A stretch of 64,000 bases of DNA from Lathyrus oleraceus. Lineage: Eukaryota; Streptophyta; Magnoliopsida; Fabales; Fabaceae. Under the pieces are notes generated by a model, which worked only from the letters and a program-made list of their open reading frames with translations, did not search any database and was not told where the DNA came from. Each line of letters starts with the position of its first letter. The first letter of the stretch is position 1. Location of the stretch: NCBI RefSeq assembly GCF_024323335.1, contig NC_066584.1, forward strand, positions 425,096,319 to 425,160,318, written 5' to 3'. The position numbers and the translations under genes are program-made. Shown here one piece after another: positions 1 to 10,926 of this stretch.

Positions 1-1729
1 TGGAAGTCCTGTCACCTTTTTGGCAGGCATTTTGGCTGAAGTCCTCCTTAAGAGGCTCTGTTTGTGATTGTTTACATTTGTGCCAAAGACCTCTAAATGA
101 GGCATGTTACTTGATAAGTCCTCCTAAGTGAAGAGGAAATTGACGAATAAAAGGGATTAGCAATCAATCCCCCGTTATTCAATGAGTCGTTCATTATGCT
201 CGCACTACGTGCTGATGCTCTTGAACAAATACCCAAGATCATTTGTCCAGTGTCTGTCAAGTGGAATAGGATCCCTCATTCTGGATCCCCACGCTTTCTT
301 TATCATGAGCTCACCCAGGCCAGGGTTAAGAGCATGAGGTCTCATCCTCATTTCCATCTTTGATCAGCTTCACCCTAACTCTCAATGTTAGTGGTTAAGA
401 GCTACAAACTACACTTGTACAGTTTGGCTTATTTGTCGAGGTTGATATGACCCCTCTTGACTAAAGCCCACCTAATTGATTGAGCCTCTTGTATGTATAT
501 AGAGTGTGATGCATTGTTTGCTTGATTGCTTTTGCATGTGTTTGCTTTTGATCATTTGTTTGTTGTTAGGAGTCGAATCTAAGTCCATATATTGGCATTC
601 TGTTTTCTTTTTGCTGTTGGAGTTGGATGTAAGTCCATATATTGGCATTCTGTTTCCTTTTTATGGTTGGAGTTGGATGTAAGTCCATATATTGGCATTC
701 TGTTTCCTTTTATTTGTGGTTCTCTTATGAGACTTTTGCTTTTGCCTTGTGCTTATTCCAAAGGAACTTACTTGAATCATCTCTATGATCTCGAGAAAGG
801 AACTCCTATTGTGGTTGCATCTCTTAACCCTCACCTTTTGTTAACCTTCTTCATCTTTCCACCCAAACCAAAAACTTTTTGTGCAAACATTTGACTTGTT
901 TTCAATATTAGAAACCTAGGCCATATGCCTTTGATTTTTCAAACTTTTTTTCACTAATACTCATTGTAAATGAACTCTAATTCATACTTTGACCTTATTT
1001 TGTGAATACTTCTAATTGGTTAATTCAACCCATTCAAATGTGTCTCTTGTGGTTTCAATGACCATGTTCTTGATCAAATTTTTCATAACCTTTAGCTATT
1101 AGGTTTGAGTTATCTTTGTGGTAGATATAACACTCACCTTTGTCCTTAGTGATGGACAATGAGCCTTCCATGCTTATTATAAGGTTAACCCCTCACTAGC
1201 ATGTTGAAGCTATCCTCACATGGTGGACTTGTGGTTTTTCAGGTTGAGTTTTCTCCCTTTGATAACAAAAGACCTTAAGGCTTTTGGACCAATCAATCCA
1301 CTCATTTGTTTTGAAATCTTTTACCCGAACTACGAGGTTTTGATCCTAATCTTTTTATAAGAGGGTACGTAGGCAATGGGTTTATCCATCCAAACACAAA
1401 ATGTAAATAACTTGTATATTCTCTTCTCATCTCTTCAGTCATGTTTGCACAAAATAATTTCATAAACAATAACCTTTGCAACAATGTGTAAAAAGGGCTC
1501 CCTAGGAGTACTTAGGATGTTTTGGGTGCCTAACACCTTCCCATTACATAACCAACCCCCTTACCCAGATCTCTGTTTCTTTTACTAGTTTTGTTTGTAA
1601 AACTTTTTAGGTTTTTGTTCGCTTTCTAACCATTCCTTGGGATAAATAGAAGTGCGGTGGCGACTCGACTTTGTATGATTTACCTTGGATTTAGTCAATA
1701 TCTCCAATGGTAACGAATACACCGCTACA
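1..1729 (+). repeat. Ogre-1 5' LTR, 3' part only
   Basis: It corresponds to 38600-40327 of the 3' LTR and ends ...CGCTACA directly before the PBS region. It contains the U5 module shared by all Ogre LTRs here: an AACTACG box, a GTACGTAGGCAA box (near 1364) and a TGGCGACTC box (1658-1666). The first ~3.2 kb of the LTR, including its promoter, lies outside the window. The small ORF at 592-894 recurs in the other LTR only because the LTRs are copies, and I do not call it a gene. Confidence 0.88.
569..712 (+). repeat. Three-unit tandem repeat in Ogre-1 LTR
   Basis: Three units of about 48 bp, each carrying TAAGTCCATATATTGGCATT followed by a T-rich stretch. The matching array in the 3' LTR is at about 39167-39310. 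The related array in Ogre-2 LTRs has nine units. Confidence 0.8.
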
Positions 1730-1735
1730 GAAAAG

Positions 1736-1753
1736 TGGCGACTCTGCTGGGGA
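1736..1753 (+). promoter_or_regulatory. Ogre-1 tRNA primer-binding site
   Basis: TGGCGACTCTGCTGGGGA lies 6 bp after the LTR end. It would pair with the 3' end (..GTCGCCA) of a tRNA. Ogre elements are known to use an arginine tRNA primer; that assignment comes from the family, not from this sequence. The same 18 bases occur at 16090-16107 and 60150-60167. Confidence 0.85.
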
Positions 1754-2894
1754 AATCATTCCTAGTGGGTTTGCCAACTTTTCACACTAGTTGTATTATA
1801 TTTGTTTATGACATATTTTTGTGCAATTTGGGATTACTGTATTGTATGTAATGTTTGAATTGCTTGATATATCAATTGCTTGTGTGCTTGGTGATCTTTG
1901 TGAGATGAGTTCTATACCCGAACTCGAGTGCACCTTAGGATAGGAGAATGGCATAGTCTCGTCGACTTGTGTGGAGTTATTCCTTAGCAAGTTGACTTGC
2001 AAGTCCATTCACTTGGTGGAGGTCATGTTGGGATCAATAATGTCACACAAGTAAGTTGTGGTTAGACATTACTCTTTCCAATATAGACCTTAGAAGCCAA
2101 GGACCTTAGTTTACCAAACCCATCTTGGCCTATTTTTAGGATGTAGTGCGGAAGTCGTTCAAATGTAAGATTTGATACGATTGTTATGTGATACTACACT
2201 CATAAGAGTCTCTCTTGAGAATATTTTTGGAATACGAGTATTCGTTTCTCCGATAATATCCGAAAGATGGGATGATGACTATGGGAACCTCTTGTAGAAC
2301 ATGTTTGGCAGGTTTAAACCCTAGTACACTCCCTTTGGGTGGTTCTTAACCGAGACTCCATGCTCGTGACGTGCAACAAACCCTTGATTCATGGTTGATC
2401 CGTTCATGTATCCTTAATATCAGTGGAACTTGGGTGTTGATAAGGTGTAAACCATAATCCACCAAAATGGATGATTGATATTAAGGATAATATGATCCAT
2501 CCCATGACCTTTGTTTGGTGTGCTTTGCTTGATCCTTGAGTGTGATTGTTGCATTCATGCATTCATTTGCATCCATATCATCAAAACAATAAGGAAATTT
2601 TCAAGGAACTTAAGCGGTTTATTTGCAAAATTTTCAGACATGGAAAGACAAAGAATTATTTGATGAGATATTTACATATGTGATAAACAGTTAATATTTC
2701 CAAAATTTGCAAATAAAACCCTAGAGTTCCTTTAAAATAAAAACAAATCATATGCACAAGCATTGCATGCATCATGTGCATAAGTAGGTTTTGTTCTCGG
2801 CTTCTGGTCCTGTGGTCTAACTCTATTGCTCTTCATTTATTTTGAAGACAAGCTGACTCACCGGTACTACACTAGAGCCAACTCTGCAAGACTG
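1754..2894 (+). other. Ogre-1 leader, with ORF1 deleted
   Basis: Noncoding leader matching Ogre-2 16108-17120 and then 18618-18861. The start of ORF1 is reduced to ATGGAAAGAC at about 2640-2649, followed directly by sequence that lies after the ORF1 stop in Ogre-2. About 1.5 kb of coding sequence is therefore gone. The leader keeps a large hairpin at 2410-2488. Confidence 0.8.
2410..2488 (+). other. Leader stem-loop, Ogre-1
   Basis: ATCCTTAATATCA at 2410-2422 is the perfect reverse complement of TGATATTAAGGAT at 2476-2488, enclosing 53 nt. A homologous stem occurs twice in the Ogre-2 leader (16777-16855 and 16873-16951). Confidence 0.7.
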
Positions 2895-2978
2895 ATGGAT
2901 CATCTAGAGCAAGAGAACCGTGAACTCAAGGAGAAAAGGCTCTCCTGGTTAGCCACTTGTTTTCCTTCTCATACATAG
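2895..2978 (+). pseudogene. Ogre-1 gag stub (27 codons)
   Basis: The ATG at 2895 matches the gag start of Ogre-2 (18862). After about 13 codons of the N-terminal coiled-coil-like segment, the sequence jumps to protease-end sequence equivalent to Ogre-2 21750, out of frame, and stops at TAG 2976-2978. The deletion of about 2.85 kb removes the capsid region, the zinc knuckle and the aspartic protease active site. A short GAGAA-like match sits at the junction. Nothing functional can be made from it. Confidence 0.75.
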
Positions 2979-3345
2979 ATGCTGAGGATGAAGTTGGAAC
3001 TCCTTTCCAAGCTTTATCTATAGCTGAGCCTGTTGAGAAGAGAACTCATTCATTTACTTCCTATCGAGATGCGAAATTGGCCATTGAGTGTGGTGCAATT
3101 GCTGGTCTAGGAAAAATGATTGAGCTAGAAGACAATAAGTCCCGGGCTGGCATTGGCTTTTCTTCTGGGGTCTTCAATCAGAAAGGGCTGTTCAAGAGTG
3201 GAGGTTTCATCCACACCGGTCAGAGTGAGGAAGTTGTTGCTGTCTTGGAAGAGGATGCAGAGGACTCTGGCAATTTTGTTATCCCTGGAGGGGTATGTAA
3301 CAATTGGGTCGCTGTGGATGTTCCTATAGTCGTCCACAAGTCAAC
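2938..3345 (+). pseudogene. Ogre-1 remnant of the region between protease and RT
   Basis: This reads like the last ~140 codons of the Ogre-2 gag-pro frame (21745-22159), an acidic segment after the protease core that is about 88% similar by eye. It has no DTG catalytic motif because that part lies in the deletion. In Ogre-2 this segment leads directly into an intron, and the same donor site is present here at 3346. It is open to 3346 but has no start or protease of its own. Confidence 0.7.
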
Positions 3346-3608
3346 GTAATGTTCACTTTGTTTAAAAACCCTTCTCCCATGCCAAAAGGAGAAGTGATGA
3401 CATTGTTGGCAACATAAATACAATGATATTTTCATTCAATAAATTCATGTTAAATGTTTGTTTTTCCAATTATTTTCCCTTTTTGCTTTTTTCATGAAAT
3501 TGGTGATCACAAAAAACCCTAAAAAAGAATAAAATCAAGCTTTTCATCTGCATAATGATTGCCTTGTTTGATTTCTAAAAGCTTTTCATATCCAAAATCA
3601 TTATGCAG
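3346..3608 (+). other. Predicted intron between pro and pol, Ogre-1 (263 nt)
   Basis: A GTAATG donor at 3346 and a TTATGCAG acceptor ending at 3608 flank an AT/T-rich 263-nt stretch. Its removal keeps the upstream and downstream frames together (phase 2). Both ends match the 268-nt intron predicted in Ogre-2. Intron splicing at this place is established for Ogre elements; use of these exact sites is inference. Confidence 0.75.
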
Positions 3609-6600
3609 GTTGATTTCTAAACCCATTGAACATAATGATCCAACGCCATCTCCCAATTTTGAATTCCCTGTATTTGAGGCAGAGGAAGATGATGTTGAAG
3701 AGATTCCTGATGAGATTACCCGTCTTCTTGAGCATGAAGATAAGATCTTTCAGCCGCATCTTGAGAATTTGGAAACAATCAACTTGGGGTCTGAGGATTG
3801 TGTGCGAATAGTGAAGATCGGGGCACTCCTTGAAGAATCTGTTAAGAAGGGGTTGATCGAATTGCTACGAGAATATTCCGATATCTTTGCTTGGTCGTAT
3901 GAAGACATGCCAGGTCTAGATACAGATATTGTGCAACATTTCCTGCCTCTGAAGCCTGAGTGTGTGCCTGTGAAGCAGAAGCTCAGAAGAACTCATCCCG
4001 ATATGGCAGTGAAGATCAAAGAAGAAGTTCAGAAGCAAATTGATGCGGGGTTTCTGGTGACTTCTACATATCCTCAATGGGTGGCCAATATTGTGCCCGT
4101 GCCTAAGAAAGATGGAAAAGTCCGGATGTGTGTGGACTATAGAGACTTGAATAAAGCTAGTCCGAAAGATGATTTCCCTCTACCACATATTGATATGTTG
4201 GTAGACAATACAGCTAAATTCAACGTCTTCTCGTTTATGGACGGATTTTCCGGATATAATCAGATTAAGATGGCACCCGAGGATATGGAGAAGACAACAT
4301 TCATCACACCTTAGGGAACATTCTGTTATCGAGTGATGCCCTTCGGTTTGAAGAACGCCGGAGCCACATATCAACGAGCTATGACTACCTTGTTTCATGA
4401 TATGATGCACAAGGAGATTGAGATCTATGTTGATGATATGATTGCTAAGTCAAGAATGGAAGTTGAACATGTAGAGCATTTGTTGAAGCTGTTTCAGCGT
4501 TTGAGGAAGTTCAAACTTCGTCTGAATCCCAACAAGTGTACATTTGGTGTCCGTTATGGCAAGTTATTGGGCTTTATTGTCAGCGAAAGAGGTATTGAGC
4601 TTGATCCTGTAAAGGTCAAAGCAATACAAGAGATGCCTGCGCCCAAAACTGAGAAGCAAGTCCGAGGTTTTCTTGGCCGCTTGAATTATATTTCCAGATT
4701 CATATCCCATATGACTGCCACATGTGCGCCGATATTCAAGCTCCTCCGGAAAGATCAGTCTCATGATTGGACCGAGGATTGCCCGAAAGCTTTCGATAGT
4801 ATCAAAGAGTATCTGTCTGAACCTCCAATCCTGTCTCCGCCTGTAGAAGGAAGACCGTTGATCATGTGTCTGACAGTTCTTGAAGACTCGATGGGTTGTG
4901 TCCTTGGTCAGCAAGATGAGTCAGGAAAGAAAGAGTATGCTATTTACTACCTGAGTAAGAAGTTCATTGATTGTGAGTCTCGATACTCAATGCTTGAGAA
5001 GACATGCTGTGTTTTGGCTTGGTCCGCTAAGCGTTTACGCCAGTATATGATAAATCATACTACTTGGTTGATATCCAGAATGGATCCAATCAAGTACATC
5101 TTTGAGAAGCCTGCTTTAACCGGGAGGATTGCCCGTTGGCAGATGTTGTTATCTGAGTATGATATTGAGTATCGAGCTCAGAAAGCTATTAAAGGTAGTA
5201 TCTTGGCTGACCACTTGGCACATCAGCCGATTGAAGATCATTAGTCTGTTCAGTACGACTCCCCGATGAGGAGATTCTGTATTTGAAGATGAAAGATTGT
5301 GATGAGCCTACACTCGATGAAGGGCCAGAGCCTGGTTTCCGATGGAGTATGGTATTTGATGGCGCTGTAAATCAGTACGGAAATGGTATTGGGGCAGTAA
5401 TCATTACTCCTCAGGGCACACATATTCCTTTTACAGCAAGGCTAACTTTCAAATGCACGAATAATATGGCTGAGTATGAGGCCTGTATTATGGGATTGGA
5501 AGAGGCATTGATCTAAGGATCAAACATCTTGATGTGTATGGTGATTCGGCCCTCGTTGTCAATCAGATTAAAGGTGAATGGGAGACGAATCAGCCTGGTC
5601 TTATTCCATATCGAGATTATGCGAGGAGGATTTCAACGTTCTTTACTGAGGTTGACTTCCATCATATTCCTCGAGAGGATAATCGGATGGCAGAGGCTCT
5701 TGCTACGCTTGCTTCGATGATTATGGTCAAGTATTGGAATGAAGTTCCCAATATCAGCGTGATGCGCTTGGATAGACCAGCTCATGTATTTGCAGTCGAA
5801 GAAGTGAAAGCTGATAAGCCATGGTATTATGACATCAAGTGTTTCCTCCAGAACCAGGTCTACCCGCCTGGGGCATCTGTGAAAGATAGGAAAACTTTGA
5901 GGAGATTGTCAGGTAGTTTCTACCTCAATGGAGAAGTGCTTTATAAGAGAAATTTTGACATGGTTCTGCTCAGATGCGTGGATAGACACGAAGCAGGCCT
6001 GTTGATGACTGAGGTCCATGAGGGTTCATTTGGTACTCATTCCAATGGACATGCCATGGCTAGAAAGATGTTGAGAGCAAGCTACTATTGGCTGACAATG
6101 GAGTCTGACTGCTGCAAATATGTGAAGAAATGCCATAAGTGTCAGATTTATGCGGATAAGATTCATATTCCTCCGACACTTCTGAATGTGATTTCATCAC
6201 CATGGCCTTTCTCTATGTGGGGAATTGACATGATTGAGCCAAAAGCGTCCAATGGACACAGGTTTATTCTCGTAGCAATTGATTACTTCACGAAGTGGGT
6301 TGAAGTTGCATCGTATGCAAATGTGACCAGGCAGGTGGTCGTGAAGTTTATCAAAAATCAACTCATATGCCGTTATAGTGTGCCAGATAAGATCATTACT
6401 GATAATGGATCTAATCTGAATAACAAGATGATGAAAGAGTTGTCCAGTGAATTCAAGATTGCACACCATAATTCTTCTCCTTACAGACCCAAGATGAATG
6501 GGGTTGTTGAAGCTGCTAATAAGAATATCAAGAAGATTATCCAGAAGATGGTTGTTACGTACAAAGATTGGCATGAGATGCTACCATTTGCTTTGCATGG

Positions 6601-7060
6601 ATATCGTACATCTGTCCGCACTTCAATAGGGGCAACCCCTTTCTCTCTTGTTTATGGCATGAAGGCCGTACTCCCAGTAGAGGTGGAGATCCCATCAATG
6701 AGAGTCTCGATGGAGGCCAAGTTGACTGATGCTGAATGGATTCAGAGTCGTTATGACCAACTGAATTTGATTGAAGAGAAGAGATTGACTGCCATGTGTC
6801 ATGGTCAGTTATATCAGTAGAGAATGAAGAAAGCTTTTGATAAGAAGGTCAAGCCTCGTGTGTTCCGAGAAGGTGACCTTGTGCTCAAGAAAGTCTTGTC
6901 TTTCGCGCCCGATTCCAGGGGCAAGTGGACTCCAAACTACGAAGGTCCACATGTTGTCAAGAGAGCCTTTTCAGGCGGTGCTTTGATACTTACAACTATG
7001 GATGGGGAGGATTTCACTCGTCCTGTGAATTCAGATGCAGTCAAGAAATACTTCGCCTAA
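3609..7060 (+). pseudogene. pol: Ogre-1 pol (RT, RNase H, integrase), inactivated
   Basis: Order of parts: acidic N-terminus, RT (YVDDM motif near 4430), RNase H, a second RNase H-like domain (5340-5715), an integrase zinc finger (VHEGSFGTHSNGHA, then KKCHKCQ) and a D,D35E core with TDNGSN. A C-terminal GDLVLKKV / WTPNYEG module runs up to the stop at 7058. There is no chromodomain, as expected for Tat elements. Damage relative to Ogre-2: TGG to TAG at 4312-4314, TAG at 5242-5244, a 1-nt loss near 5263, a 1-nt loss near 5505, a 6-bp in-frame loss just after the first integrase Asp (near 6230), and CAG to TAG at 6818-6820. It keeps a 7-codon RT segment that Ogre-2 has lost. Confidence 0.9.
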
Positions 7061-7082
7061 AAATAAAAACAGAATGGCTCGT

Positions 7083-7234
7083 TAAGTTGAAAACCCGAAA
7101 GGGCGGCTTAGGCAAAAATGAGCGTCTCGGTGGATTGAAAACCCGAAAGGGCGATCCAGGCAAAAGTTAGAGACCTGAAAAAAATGATTATTTGCATCCC
7201 GCTAGATTGAGTACCTCATCCTGGGGAAATCTAG
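7083..7234 (+). other. Triple hairpin directly after pol, Ogre-1
   Basis: Hairpin 1 (7083-7110): outer TAAG/CTTA, inner CCC-GAAA-GGG. Hairpin 2 (7132-7157): outer GGAT/ATCC, inner CCC-GAAA-GGG. Hairpin 3 (7202-7234): outer CTAGATT/AATCTAG with a CCTGGGG apex. Each is followed by AGGCAAAA, so these are three repeats of one unit whose outer stems differ but still pair. The homologous set in Ogre-2 is 25911-26057. Confidence 0.7.
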
Positions 7235-9191
7235 GCAAAAATTAGGGATTTGGCAAGTAACTGCATCCTGACAAGACTGTTGTTCTACATCTGTCTTTTG
7301 TCGTCTATCAGAGATTCCTGTTCATTCATCGTCAACTGAAGCTTCGAATACATCGAATCCGGAATTGGTGGAGAAATGGTCATTATGTTCAATGTAGCCC
7401 TTTTCCAATATATATCACCAATTTCAAACTTGTAAAGATCTATGGAGTCTTGCCATTTGCAGGCTACCATTCCATCAAATGAATTTGAGCTTTTATCCAA
7501 TTATTTGCACTCTTATTTGTTTCTATTCAACAAATGTTTTGCATGTTTTAATTGATAAAATATCATTGTTTTAAACAAACAAATTTTTCACAAGGGTGGT
7601 ATGATTCCCAACAGGGTAAGACATTTGTTCATATCCCTGGCATTGTTTGTATCCTCTTCCTCCGAAGCCTTTTGTGGTTTTATCCTGAGCAGAGTGCCTT
7701 TCTTGGCTTCTTCCCTAAGCAAGGTGTTGGGAGGATTCATCCCTTTTCACTTCAGCAGAGCAGTAATTTTCCCTCCTCGGATGTGTTATCTCTGGAAGAT
7801 TTGTTCTGGAGGTTGGCCCCAGAATCCCTTTATCCATCGGAGAGACTCCCCAGTAGAGCTGCTCATGTGGTAGAAGTGGTATCATATTAACTCCTATCCC
7901 CGGTTGGAATGTTCATTGATTCCTCCCCTAGCAGAAGAGCAGTGATGCTTCCCTCTTCAGCAGATGTATATTCTTTTGAAGGTTTGGTATTTGGTGGTTG
8001 ATCCCCAGGATTCCTTCATTTCCTCAGATAGATCCCCAGCGGAGTTGTTGGTGTGTTCGATCTTATCTGTGATGGTGTTATCCCCTGCAGAGATATTGCT
8101 GTTTCTGGGTATACCTGATCCACAACAGAGTTTTGGTGGTGGATTTTATCTGTGATAGTTCATCCCAAGTAGAGTTGTTGGTGTGGTGGATCTTATCTGT
8201 GTTTACAGTTTCCCCAACCAGAGTTGCTTTTGTAGCAGATTCTACTTGTGCATTAAGCACTTTTCCTCAGCTGAGACTTATGGTTCGTCCCTGAGTGGTA
8301 TGATTGTTAAGATTTTCACCACTCTCCGGAAGAACGATCTTTTCTCCTCAGCAGTTGTTATCTCCTTGGTGAGTTTGGCATCTTGGTGGCTGATCACCAG
8401 ATTTCCTCTTTTATCCCTCAGTTGGGATTCCCCAGTAGAGTTGCTGATGGATTCTCCAGTGGAGTTGCTTTGTGGCAGTTTCTGCCTGTGCAGTATACTC
8501 TTTTCCCTGACCGGATTGATTGATGATTCATCATCCAGAGATTTTGTGATTTCCTGTTATCTCTGATTTCTCGGCAAGGTCTTTGCTTCCTAGCATCTCG
8601 GATTTCTAGCAGATTGGATACTCTCCATTGGAATCCTGGATTTCTCTCTTGAGATGTAGTACCGGGCGGCTGTGTGCCTTTTCCTGGACCTGTTTGTGTT
8701 AGATATGTCTGTTTGTCAGCATTCATCATACATAAACCACGCATATACATGCATAATCATAATATTCAGATATTCATGTTGCATTTTTGCCATATATCTA
8801 TTGTTTGTTGTCTCCTGCTAGTTGGTGGTATATATCTCCCCAAGCAGATGGGTGTGCCTGATCCTTCAATATAGAGTCAGCCCCTTAAGCAGAAAGTGTT
8901 TATCTTTCCTGCCATTCCCCACTGAGTTATATCCTCGTGGACGACGGTTGTTTTCGTTTCCTCCCAACACATATATTGGGATGGGTTCCCTTATTGAGTT
9001 ATATCCTCATTAGGATGAGTCTTGATTCAGTTTGCCTTTTTGGTTTGATCCTAAATTGGCCTTTTTGTGACTGTCTCATGTGTTTTCCCTGTGATAGATG
9101 AATAATTGCTCATTAATCAGCAATCCTTCGCCTTATTCCTAGTAAGGTCGCCAATATTATTCACCTTATCCTCAGCGGATTTTTGTGGCTT

Positions 9192-9337
9192 CTACCCAGT
9201 AATCGGTAGTTGTAAGTCCTATCTTTGTGGCTTCTACCGAGTAACCGGTAGTTGTAAGTCCTATCTTTGTGGCTTCTACCCAGTAACCGGTAGTTGTAAG
9301 TCCTATTTTTTGTGGTTTTCTACCCAGTAACCGGTAG
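9192..9337 (+). repeat. 42-44 bp tandem repeat with CTACC/GGTAG hairpins
   Basis: Four consecutive units starting at 9192, 9234, 9276 and 9320. Each carries CTACC-8 nt-GGTAG (CTACCCAGTAACCGGTAG or a close variant) and then TTGTAARTCCTA. Isolated units continue at 9415-9432, 9549-9566 and 9649-9666. Confidence 0.85.
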
Positions 9338-10140
9338 TTGTAAATCCTACTTTCTCCCCCTAGCAGAGGTAACCTTTGTGGTTCATCCTGGTTGATGGCG
9401 GATTTTGTGGTTTTCTACCCATTATTCGGTAGTTGTAAATCCTATGTTTTTCCCTCCCCGTCGGAGTTTGTGCTCCCTGTGGTATAAATGAATATTCGCT
9501 CAGTAATCGGCAATCATTCATCTTATCCCCGGCTGAGTCTGTGGTTTTCTACCCAGTATTCGGTAGTTGTAAACCCTGGTTTTTCCCCTATGCAGAGTTA
9601 ATCTTGTTGTTCATCCTAGTTAATGACGGGTTACTCTTCCATAGTTTTCTACCCAGTATCCGGTAGATGTAATCCCCTCTTTGACAGTTATCTTCATCCA
9701 GTATTCGATGTTTGATATTCCCTCCTTCTTGTGGATGATTGCTCTGAGTAAGCAACTTTATTCCCAGTGGGTCCTCTTTCATTCACCGTTTGCCGATAAT
9801 GTCTGTTGTTCCCTTTGATTGGTCATCATTATATACCTAATTTTGGTATCCCGATGCCTTTCTTTTCGGTCGATTTATCCTTTATCAACTCACTAACCGG
9901 TTGTGGATAATCTTCCATGCGAGTATATTATCTACGTTCTGACGGTAATAGATAATATATCTCATGCACTCTTCAGTTGAAGCCTTTTGTATTTCCCCAG
10001 TTGAGTAAGATTCGTGTTCCTTTGCGGAATCGAATATTCATTCCTCCCCATTTGCCTGGATAATTGCCGTACGCTTGCAATTTATCCCCAGCGAGTCATC
10101 TTTCGTCTACCCTGTTGTTGTTGGTAACGATTGTTTCTCT

Positions 10141-10650
10141 TCTCGGTTGGTCACCTATTATATACCCAGTAACTGGTATCCCTGGTGTTCCTTCCTTTCG
10201 AGTATATTATCTACGTTCTGACGGTAATGGATAATATATCTCATGCACTCTTCGGTCGAAGTCTTTTGTCCTTCCTCAGTCGAGTAAGATTCGTATTCCC
10301 TTGTTTTGGAATCGAATGTCCATCCTATAAACAAGATTGCTTTTCCAACCTTCTTCAGGATGATGAGTGTTTTGGCACACACACCAATTCACGCCTCGGT
10401 TGGTCACCTATTATATACCCAGTAACCGGTATCCCTGGTGTTCCTTCCATGCGAGTATATTATCTACCTTTTGACGGTAATAGATAATATATCTCATGCA
10501 CTCTTCGGTCGAAGTCTTTTGTCCTTCCTCAGTCGAGTAAGATTCGTATTCCCTTGTTTTAGAATCGAATGTCCATCCTATAAACAAGATTGCTTTTCCA
10601 ACCCTCTTCAGGATGATGAGTGTCTTGGGTTTAAACCCCAATTCATGCTT
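10141..10650 (+). repeat. Tandem duplication of a ~255 bp unit
   Basis: Two adjacent copies (about 10141-10390 and 10391-10650), with a third, more diverged unit before them (from about 9890). Each contains, in order, an ATACC/GGTAT hairpin, a long GAG...CTC hairpin, and an ATTCG/CGAAT hairpin. Similar minus-strand ORFs inside the copies are a by-product of the duplication. Confidence 0.8.
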
Positions 10651-10921
10651 TGGTTGGTCACCTATTATATGCCTAGTAACCGGTATCCCTGGTGTTCCTT
10701 CCTTTCTGCTCCCTATTATGACCTTGGTCCCCTGTGGAATCAGATTTTCCTGAGTTGAAATATACCTTTGTTAGGTCTTCCTCAGATGTTTTGGTCGATT
10801 GATATCTCTCACCCTTATACCGGTCTTAGATATTCATTCTTCCTTGAGCTTGTTACCCAGTAACCGGTAACACCTCATTCCCGCTGCTTTCCCTGGAGAG
10901 TCTTTTTAGACTTCCCCAGCA

Positions 10922-10926
10922 AAGTC
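10922..10926 (+). repeat. Left target-site copy (AAGTC) of Ogre-2
   Basis: AAGTC sits directly before the first base of the Ogre-2 LTR. Its partner should follow the 3' LTR, but that end is deleted, so the duplication cannot be confirmed. Confidence 0.4.

Larger units (their letters stand above)
7061..10926 (+). other. Ogre-1 3' untranslated region, hairpin-rich
   Basis: About 3.9 kb without a credible gene between the pol stop and the nested insertion. It begins with three tandem hairpins (7083-7234), then a stretch conserved with Ogre-2 (7235-7560). Next come many imperfect 25-30 bp units built around CCCCAGYRGAGT, then a long series of small inverted repeats centred on ACCCAGTAACCGGT. Ogre 3' regions are known to be hypervariable and rich in tandem repeats. 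Small ORFs here, on either strand, have no recognisable domain. Confidence 0.75.

Noticed and set aside
592..894. 100-codon ORF repeated at 39191-39493
   Set aside because: Both lie in matching positions of the two Ogre-1 LTRs; the similarity comes from LTR duplication and there is no domain or codon signature.
9192..9337. Regular 42-bp repeats resembling a CRISPR array
   Set aside because: Units are contiguous copies without unique spacers, inside a plant retrotransposon 3' region.
10158..10641. Two similar minus-strand ORFs of 74 and 76 codons
   Set aside because: They are the two copies of a ~255 bp tandem repeat full of hairpins; no protein-level conservation is needed to explain them.
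7061..10926. Possible envelope gene downstream of Ogre pol
   Set aside because: No ORF longer than ~130 codons, no signal peptide or membrane segment; the region is made of repeats and hairpins.
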